Below, one piece after another: positions 1 to 3,910 of a stretch of 5,366 nucleotides of DNA (its first letter is position 1; each line of letters opens with the position of its first letter). The stretch comes from Pseudomonadota bacterium. Its GTDB lineage: Bacteria; Bdellovibrionota; Oligoflexia; Oligoflexales; Oligoflexaceae. The stretch is taken from assembly GCA_029556045.1 (NCBI GenBank), contig JAKQGS010000459.1, positions 1 through 5,366 of the forward strand. Reading direction: 5' to 3'. The notes under the pieces are model-generated. The model saw nothing but the letters and a program-made list of their open reading frames with translations. It ran no database searches and was not told the origin of the DNA. The translations under genes were made by a program, and so were the position numbers.

Positions 1-58
1 CTGCTGCCCCAACCGGCTTTGCCACCGCTGCGGTCGGCAAAGCCGGTTGGGGCAGCAG
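1..58. repeat. Perfect 23-bp inverted repeat (near-complete 58-base hairpin) at the window edge
   Basis: Bases 1-23 are the exact reverse complement of 36-58. The inner bases 24-27 (accg) also pair with 31-34 (cggt), leaving a 3-base loop and one unpaired base at 35. The structure starts exactly at base 1 and lies inside the reading frame of the oxidoreductase. A fold-back assembly or amplification artefact at a contig end would look like this. A real palindrome inside the gene is possible but less likely. Confidence 0.95.
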
Positions 59-1268
59 CCTCAGCCAGATCATCACCGGTGGATTGGACCCCAATAGCTG
101 GCAGAGCGTCTCTGCGGGAATTACCGGTGTTTTCAATACACCGGTCTCCATTTCGCAGGGGCGCCGTGCCGGGGTACGGGAATACCTGGTGGAAAGCCAA
201 AGCAAATATCCCGACAATCTGGTGATTCGCTCCCATGCCCTGGCCAGCCGGGTGCTTTTTCAGGAAAAAAAGGCTGTTGGTGTGGAGTATTTAAGCGGGG
301 CGAGGCTTTACCGTGCCGACATGAATCCCGCCACCACAGACTCGTCAAAAAAGGTTCAGGTGTTCTGCCGCCGGGAAGTCATTCTAGCCGGAGGGGCCTT
401 CAACACTCCGCAGCTTTTGATGCTGTCGGGAGTCGGACCTGCCGATGAACTGCGTCGGCACAACATTGCGGTGGTCCACCCGCTGCCCGGAGTGGGGAGA
501 AACCTCCAGGATCGTTATGAGGTCACGGTGGTCAATAAACTCAAATCCTCTTTCGATCTCCTGAAAAACTGCGCTATCACCAAGCCCAACGATCCCTGCC
601 TTGAGGAATGGAAATCCAAAAAAACCGGCCCCTATACCGCAAACGGCGTCATTTTTGGCATGGCCCGCAAAAGCAGCAATGCTGCGCCCGAAACCGATCT
701 CTACATCTTTGGGGCCCCTGGTTTTTTCAAAGGATACTATCCCGGTTATGCCAAGGAGTCGGTGGCTCACAAGAACATGTTCACCTGGGCGGTTCTGAAG
801 GCTCACACCGGTAACCGTGGTGGCGCGGTGACGTTAAAGTCCGCCGACCCGCTGGATACACCCGCCATCAATTTCAATTACTTTGAAGATGGGGATGCGG
901 CTGCCGCTGAAAGCGATCTCAATGCGGTACTATCCGGCCTCAAGTTTGCCCGCTCCATCATGAAAGACCAATCGGACGTCAAGGAAGAGCTGGTTCCAGG
1001 AGCGCAGGTGCAGAGTGATGCCCAGCTGCGGACGCACATCAAAAATGAGGCGTGGGGTCATCACGCCTCCTGCAGCAACAAAATGGGGCCCGCCTCCGAT
1101 CCGATGGCGGTGGTGGATAGCAACTTTCGGGTGCATGGGCTGCAGGGACTGCGGGTGGTGGATGCCTCAATCTTTCCCCGCATCCCAGGATTTTTCATTG
1201 TATCAGCGGTCTACATGATCAGCGAAAAGGCCACCGATGCCATTCTGCGGGATGCCCGCCACGGGTAG
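3..1268 (+). CDS. GMC-family FAD-dependent oxidoreductase, C-terminal part (5' end missing)
   Basis: The frame is open from the window edge to TAG at 1266-1268 and gives about 421 residues. The N-terminal GxGxxG FAD-binding segment is missing, so the start lies outside the window; a TTG at 84 is not a credible start because conserved-looking sequence lies before it. Seen: the GMC signature GAFNTPQLLMLSGVG (393-437), followed by GPADELRRHNI and PGVGRNLQDR. The C-terminal block carries WGHHASCSNKMG, with the likely catalytic His at 1062-1064, then VVDASIFPRIPGFFIV and an SEKATDAIL tail. Family knowledge: GMC enzymes oxidise alcohols, sugars, sterols or choline using FAD. The position where choline oxidase or glucose oxidase has Asn or His, 44 residues after the His, appears to be Phe here (1194-1196). 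The substrate cannot be read from the sequence. The gene converges on a cytochrome c gene 16 bases away, which suggests a dehydrogenase that uses a cytochrome rather than oxygen (inference). The first 35 or so bases may be an assembly artefact. Confidence 0.93.
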   Translation, partial: AAPTGFATAAVGKAGWGSSLSQIITGGLDPNSWQSVSAGITGVFNTPVSISQGRRAGVREYLVESQSKYPDNLVIRSHALASRVLFQEKKAVGVEYLSGARLYRADMNPATTDSSKKVQVFCRREVILAGGAFNTPQLLMLSGVGPADELRRHNIAVVHPLPGVGRNLQDRYEVTVVNKLKSSFDLLKNCAITKPNDPCLEEWKSKKTGPYTANGVIFGMARKSSNAAPETDLYIFGAPGFFKGYYPGYAKESVAHKNMFTWAVLKAHTGNRGGAVTLKSADPLDTPAINFNYFEDGDAAAAESDLNAVLSGLKFARSIMKDQSDVKEELVPGAQVQSDAQLRTHIKNEAWGHHASCSNKMGPASDPMAVVDSNFRVHGLQGLRVVDASIFPRIPGFFIVSAVYMISEKATDAILRDARHG

Positions 1269-1306
1269 CGAAGAGCTTTCTTGGTTATGGATGTGGCGGC
1301 TCTTTG
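1269..1306. terminator. Possible weak bidirectional stem between convergent genes
   Basis: AAGAGC at 1271-1276 is complementary to GCTCTT at 1299-1304. Flanking c1269/g1306 and two G-T wobbles extend the stem to about 9 pairs around a loop of roughly 20 bases. It covers the 16-base gap between the oxidoreductase stop and the cytochrome stop and runs into the end of the cytochrome gene. Neither strand has a convincing T-run after it, so this is at best a weak terminator. No better one is visible near the convergent stops. Confidence 0.2.
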
Positions 1307-2280
1307 AAATCCGGCCGGTAAAACGGTTCGTAGGAGCTCAGGGCTCCCCTACCTGCTGCTTCCAGCCACTGCCAGAGATCACGGGCTTCTTTTTCGGTAA
1401 AATCCGGCTGGTGTGGCATACGGATCTTGGTGTCTTTTTTGGTTTCGTGTGATGCAACGTGGGCAAACAAGGCCGCCGCATTCTTACGCTTGCTCACCGG
1501 TTGCGGTTTCAGAAAGTCGGTGCCATACCGGGCACCAACGCCACCCACCGCATGGCAGAATTGGCAACGATCGATGTAGACCAAACGACCGAAGTAGCTG
1601 TCTTTTTTATCGCTGGCCAATCGAAATTGATTGTAATAGGCGGCCGGGTCCACAATTTCAATGCCCACCAGAGAGTCAAAATGCCGCCAGGGATTGAACT
1701 GCTGGTGTTTGCCTTCCTGTTCCATCGCCTGCAGCCATTTGCGGCTGGCTACCAGCTTATTGCCCGCAAAGGTGATAAACTGCTTTTCTTCCGGCGCGGT
1801 GCCTGGAACCTGGGCTTTTGGGAATTCTGTCACCCACTGACCGGCAGCATTTTTAAATTCCAGAGCCAGAAATATCTCGCCCTTTTTCAACAAATCATCC
1901 CGCCCCACCGGCAGCACCATGCCGTTTTTAAAATGCAGGATCAACAGATCCATGCCACGCACCCAGGGTTTGTACAGGCGCACCACATCGCTGAGGGGTA
2001 ACCCGCGAAACGTAAGTTCTTTGTTATATTGGATATCGTGATGGGTGACTTCATTAAAGGTCATGCCGTTCATTTCCACCGCAATCGCCCCCTGCCGGGG
2101 AACCTTTGCGGAAAAATGGTCCCCCTTGTGACGGGTCCAGATATCGATATAGTACTTGCCGCTGCTCTTCTGGGGAGTGGAAGTCTCAACGGCCTTGACC
2201 GCTTCTTTTTTATTCGCCGCTCCCAAATGCGGGGTTATCATCGTCATCAGCAGGATCCAGCCCACGGTACTGCGTTTCAT
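1285..2280 (-). CDS. Secreted mono-heme cytochrome c with N-terminal molybdopterin-oxidoreductase-like domain
   Basis: This is a complete gene of 331 residues. Residues 1-21 form a Sec-type signal peptide (MKRS, a hydrophobic stretch, then LGAA), so the mature protein should be periplasmic. Residues about 42-220 resemble the sulfite-oxidase/molybdopterin-binding fold: LTFRGLPLSDVVRLYKP at 89-105, a DLLILHFKNGMVLPVGRDDL strand region, and PWRHFDSLVGIEIVDP near 198-212. The only cysteines in the protein are the two heme cysteines, so the Cys that ligates molybdenum in true sulfite-oxidase-family enzymes is absent. This domain is therefore probably not a molybdenum enzyme. Residues about 225-310 are a class I cytochrome c: CQFCH at 239-243 binds heme covalently, and Met288 in IRMPHQPDF is the likely distal ligand. 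The start is set by the signal peptide and a strong Shine-Dalgarno. The gene follows the response regulator by 9 bases and converges on the GMC oxidoreductase gene, for which it may be the electron acceptor (inference). The cytochrome call is firm; the N-terminal fold call is moderate. Confidence 0.9.
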   Translation of the reverse strand: MKRSTVGWILLMTMITPHLGAANKKEAVKAVETSTPQKSSGKYYIDIWTRHKGDHFSAKVPRQGAIAVEMNGMTFNEVTHHDIQYNKELTFRGLPLSDVVRLYKPWVRGMDLLILHFKNGMVLPVGRDDLLKKGEIFLALEFKNAAGQWVTEFPKAQVPGTAPEEKQFITFAGNKLVASRKWLQAMEQEGKHQQFNPWRHFDSLVGIEIVDPAAYYNQFRLASDKKDSYFGRLVYIDRCQFCHAVGGVGARYGTDFLKPQPVSKRKNAAALFAHVASHETKKDTKIRMPHQPDFTEKEARDLWQWLEAAGRGALSSYEPFYRPDFKEPPHP

Positions 2281-2284
2281 GTCT

Positions 2285-2292
2285 ACCCCCTA
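2285..2292 (-). promoter_or_regulatory. Shine-Dalgarno of cytochrome gene fused to upstream stop codon
   Basis: Read on the - strand, TAGGGGGT holds the TAG stop of the response regulator (2292-2290), and the G-run of the ribosome binding site follows directly. The ATG at 2280 is about 5 bases further on. Because the AG of the stop codon is also part of the site, ribosomes finishing the regulator sit on the cytochrome start. This points to a shared transcript and likely translational coupling. Confidence 0.75.
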
Positions 2293-2940
2293 AATGACGT
2301 CTTTGTATTTATCCACGAGGTTATTCTTCAGTGCAAAGCTGATCAACTCCGCGTTGGTCTTAACATTCAGTTTCTTAAAGATCCGGGTCTTATAAGTGCT
2401 GATGGATTTGTCCGATATACCCAGGCGAAAGGCCATTTCCTTCAGGGGTTCTCCCCGCACCAGTCCTATCAAAACCTGGGTTTCCCGGATGGAAAGCTCT
2501 TTCTCGTCGTTGGATTCATCCTCCGCCAATGCCCGGGACAGCAGGGTGCTGGTGAACTCTTTGGACAAGTACTGCCGGCCCGCCAGAACCGTCTGCACCG
2601 CTTCCCAGATCTTTTCCGCCGGGCTTGATTTGGTGATATATCCTAGTGCTCCCGTCTTCATGGCCTGCTGGGCATACTGATCTTCCTGATGCATGGTCAG
2701 CATCAGCACCGGCGTTATGGGGGCCAATTGCCGAAACTTCCGCAGGGCCAGAAGCCCGTTATCATCTCCCAGTGAAATATCCAGCAGGACCGCATCCCAT
2801 TTGGTCTCTGCGGTATGGCTTAAAAAGCTGGCAGCGGAATCCGCCTCTTCTATGATCATATCGGGATCGTTTTCTCGCAGCAAATTTCGAATGCCCTGCC
2901 GCACCAATGGGTGATCGTCAACGATGAGAATGCGTGCCAT
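2290..2940 (-). CDS. NarL/FixJ-type (UvrY-like) response regulator with LuxR-type HTH
   Basis: This is a complete gene of 216 residues, the usual length for the family. The receiver domain (about 2-120) has all expected residues: the acidic pair D8-D9, the phosphoacceptor D54 in LLDISLG, T82, and K104 in GYITKSS. A LuxR/GerE helix-turn-helix spans about 147-210: LSIRETQVL, then LKEMAFRLGISDKSISTYKTRIFKKLNV. It should act as a phosphorylation-controlled DNA-binding transcription regulator in the cytoplasm. The start ATG at 2940 is preceded by AGAGGA (- strand, 2952-2947) at a 6-base spacing. The gene lies upstream of and is coupled to the cytochrome gene. The nearest kinase on the same strand is the MASE3/HisKA_3 kinase at 3895-5366, whose type matches NarL-family partners; the pairing is inferred. 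Target genes are unknown, though the cytochrome and GMC genes are natural candidates. Confidence 0.96.
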   Translation of the reverse strand: MARILIVDDHPLVRQGIRNLLRENDPDMIIEEADSAASFLSHTAETKWDAVLLDISLGDDNGLLALRKFRQLAPITPVLMLTMHQEDQYAQQAMKTGALGYITKSSPAEKIWEAVQTVLAGRQYLSKEFTSTLLSRALAEDESNDEKELSIRETQVLIGLVRGEPLKEMAFRLGISDKSISTYKTRIFKKLNVKTNAELISFALKNNLVDKYKDVI

Positions 2941-3006
2941 GAAGTGTCCTCTTGGATTTTTTGGGTACCTCTATGGTATCATCTGCCCCCATCCCGGACT
3001 AGAGGG

Positions 3007-3012
3007 ATCATA
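3007..3012 (-). promoter_or_regulatory. Possible -10 element for the response regulator-cytochrome operon
   Basis: Read on the - strand, TATGAT matches the sigma-70 -10 consensus at 5 of 6 bases and would start transcription near base 3000, about 60 bases before the regulator ATG. No good -35 hexamer lies at 16-18 bases, so the promoter may need an activator, or the match may be chance. The ATCCC/GGGAT inverted arms (2991-2995 and 3004-3008) overlap the expected start site and could be an operator. Confidence 0.25.
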
Positions 3013-3146
3013 CGAAAAGAGCATCCATGCAATTCTTTACAATAAGTAATGTCCTTAAAAAAACTTGAATAGCCCCCCCCTGATGACGCCATGAATTTCC
3101 GACGGGTTCGGTGCAACATGCCCTCGCAGATACGCTAAAATTACCG

Positions 3147-3175
3147 TTGGCACACAGCGAATTTACCTGTATTCA
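3147..3175 (+). promoter_or_regulatory. Possible promoter toward the orphan gene
   Basis: TTGGCA (3147-3152, 5 of 6 to the -35 consensus) is followed after 17 bases by TATTCA (3170-3175, only 3 of 6 to the -10 consensus). It would leave a leader of about 200 bases that contains the 3245-3294 inverted repeat. The weak -10 makes this a candidate only. Confidence 0.2.
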
Positions 3176-3244
3176 CGGGGCACTATAGAATATCGTGAGC
3201 GATGCTCCGAATTTCTTTCCCAAGGCAAAATTTTAACCCCGTGC

Positions 3245-3294
3245 GGTTTCCCTGACATTTTCGCAGCAGGGGGCTTCACCACTTACAGGAAACC
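3245..3294. repeat. Imperfect inverted repeat upstream of the orphan gene
   Basis: GGTTTCC (3245-3251) followed by C and TG pairs with CAGGAAACC (3286-3294). This gives nine pairs with one bulged C around a loop of about 31 bases. It lies about 90 bases before the orphan gene start and has no T-run after it, so it does not look like an intrinsic terminator. It could be an operator or a leader RNA structure. Confidence 0.6.
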
Positions 3295-3364
3295 CTCAAT
3301 TTCCCCACCCGACCTCCGAGTGAATACTTATAGGTCAAAAGGAAGCCTGTAACACCCAACGTGT

Positions 3365-3370
3365 GAGGAG
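3365..3370 (+). promoter_or_regulatory. Shine-Dalgarno of the orphan gene, long spacing
   Basis: GAGGAG at 3365-3370 precedes the ATG at 3383 by 12 bases, which is longer than the usual 5-9. An in-frame stop at 3350-3352 and the absence of another start codon between make 3383 the only credible start. Initiation may be modest. Confidence 0.55.
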
Positions 3371-3382
3371 CCCCACAATCCC

Positions 3383-3910
3383 ATGTCCAACCAAATAAAA
3401 CCAACCAACGAAAATCCCCAGGAACGCCGCCGGATATTATGGTCGCAAATCCACGGTGATGCGGAGGCCGCAGCGGCGTATTTTCAGACCGCACGGCGAT
3501 TCCTGGATCAGTTTAAACAACGGCTGTGGGATATGGCGGAGGGAGATCCGCAATGCCGCGAAATGCGGGATATGCAACGGTTGACGCAGGAATACTATTG
3601 GAAGGTTGTGAACCTGGACTGGCCGGAGATGATCAAAGCAACTGGAGCCCTCAAACAATTGCTGGACGTCATGGCCCTTCAAAAGCAAATGATTGCACCG
3701 GGCAGCATACAAAACCTCTTTGCCCTCTTCCGCCATATGGAGCAAATCGTCACCCCCCCGCAACAGGGTGAGGACGAAATGGGGGAAACCCGCCTGGATG
3801 AATTAACCCAGGAGATCTCGCACCAGCTCCGACTGATTGCAGAGGATGCCTTGTTTTCCTTTCGCGATGACGATGATTCGGAGGGGGGCAACCCTCAAAA
3901 ACCCTGGTAA
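3383..3910 (+). CDS. Hypothetical protein of 175 residues, mostly helical, family not recognised
   Basis: I do not recognise this protein. It is soluble-looking, with no signal peptide and no membrane segment. It reads as a helical bundle: amphipathic stretches occur at about 12-52 (QERRRILWSQI to FKQRLWDMAEG), 57-100 (CREMRDMQRLTQEYYWKVV to LKQLLDVMALQ) and 108-123 (SIQNLFALFRHMEQIV). A Pro/Gln/Glu linker follows, then a short helix near 136-160 and an acidic tail (RDDDDSE at 161-167). It has five Trp and one Cys. Ribosome site and charged composition support a real gene, and its frame stays intact across a run of seven C at 3753-3759. It sits on the opposite strand between the kinase and the response regulator, and its last 16 bases overlap the end of the kinase gene. 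A role in that signalling pathway is possible from position only. Confidence 0.75.
   Translation: MSNQIKPTNENPQERRRILWSQIHGDAEAAAAYFQTARRFLDQFKQRLWDMAEGDPQCREMRDMQRLTQEYYWKVVNLDWPEMIKATGALKQLLDVMALQKQMIAPGSIQNLFALFRHMEQIVTPPQQGEDEMGETRLDELTQEISHQLRLIAEDALFSFRDDDDSEGGNPQKPW

Larger units (their letters stand above)
2941..3382. other. 442-base intergenic region between divergent regulator and orphan gene
   Basis: No convincing gene is present on either strand; the longest ATG frame I followed here is 15 codons (3091-3138) with no ribosome site. The region must carry the start signals for the divergent response regulator (- strand) and orphan gene (+ strand). Visible elements: ATCCC/GGGAT inverted arms at 2991-2995 and 3004-3008, TACC/GGTA arms at 2966-2978, a run of eight C at 3073-3080, an ATCG/CGAT pair near 3192-3203, and a longer inverted repeat at 3245-3294. 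It is large for two simple promoters, so regulator sites or a small RNA are possible but unproven. Confidence 0.8.

Noticed and set aside
384..806. 140-codon open frame on the - strand inside the oxidoreductase
   Set aside because: Antisense shadow of a gene with clear GMC motifs, and the product shows no recognisable domain.
84..1268. Treating the oxidoreductase as a complete 394-residue protein starting at TTG 84
   Set aside because: The frame is open to the window edge and the FAD-binding N-terminus is missing, so the gene is truncated by the window.
1459..2001. 180-codon + strand frame antisense to the cytochrome gene
   Set aside because: The - strand has a signal peptide, a heme motif and a strong ribosome site; the + strand product has none of these.
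2966..2978. NarL-type 7-2-7 binding site around TACCTCT
   Set aside because: The first heptamer fits TACYYMT, but the inverted half falls at the wrong spacing; only TACC/GGTA arms remain.
3091..3138. 15-codon frame (MNFRRVRCNMPSQIR) in the intergenic region
   Set aside because: No ribosome binding site, and its length is expected by chance.
3148..3165. Sigma-54 promoter suggested by TTGGCAC
   Set aside because: The required GC element (TTGC-like) is absent at the right spacing after TGGCAC.
3276..3494. 72-codon - strand frame overlapping the orphan gene start
   Set aside because: No ribosome site was seen, and it is antisense to the better supported orphan gene.
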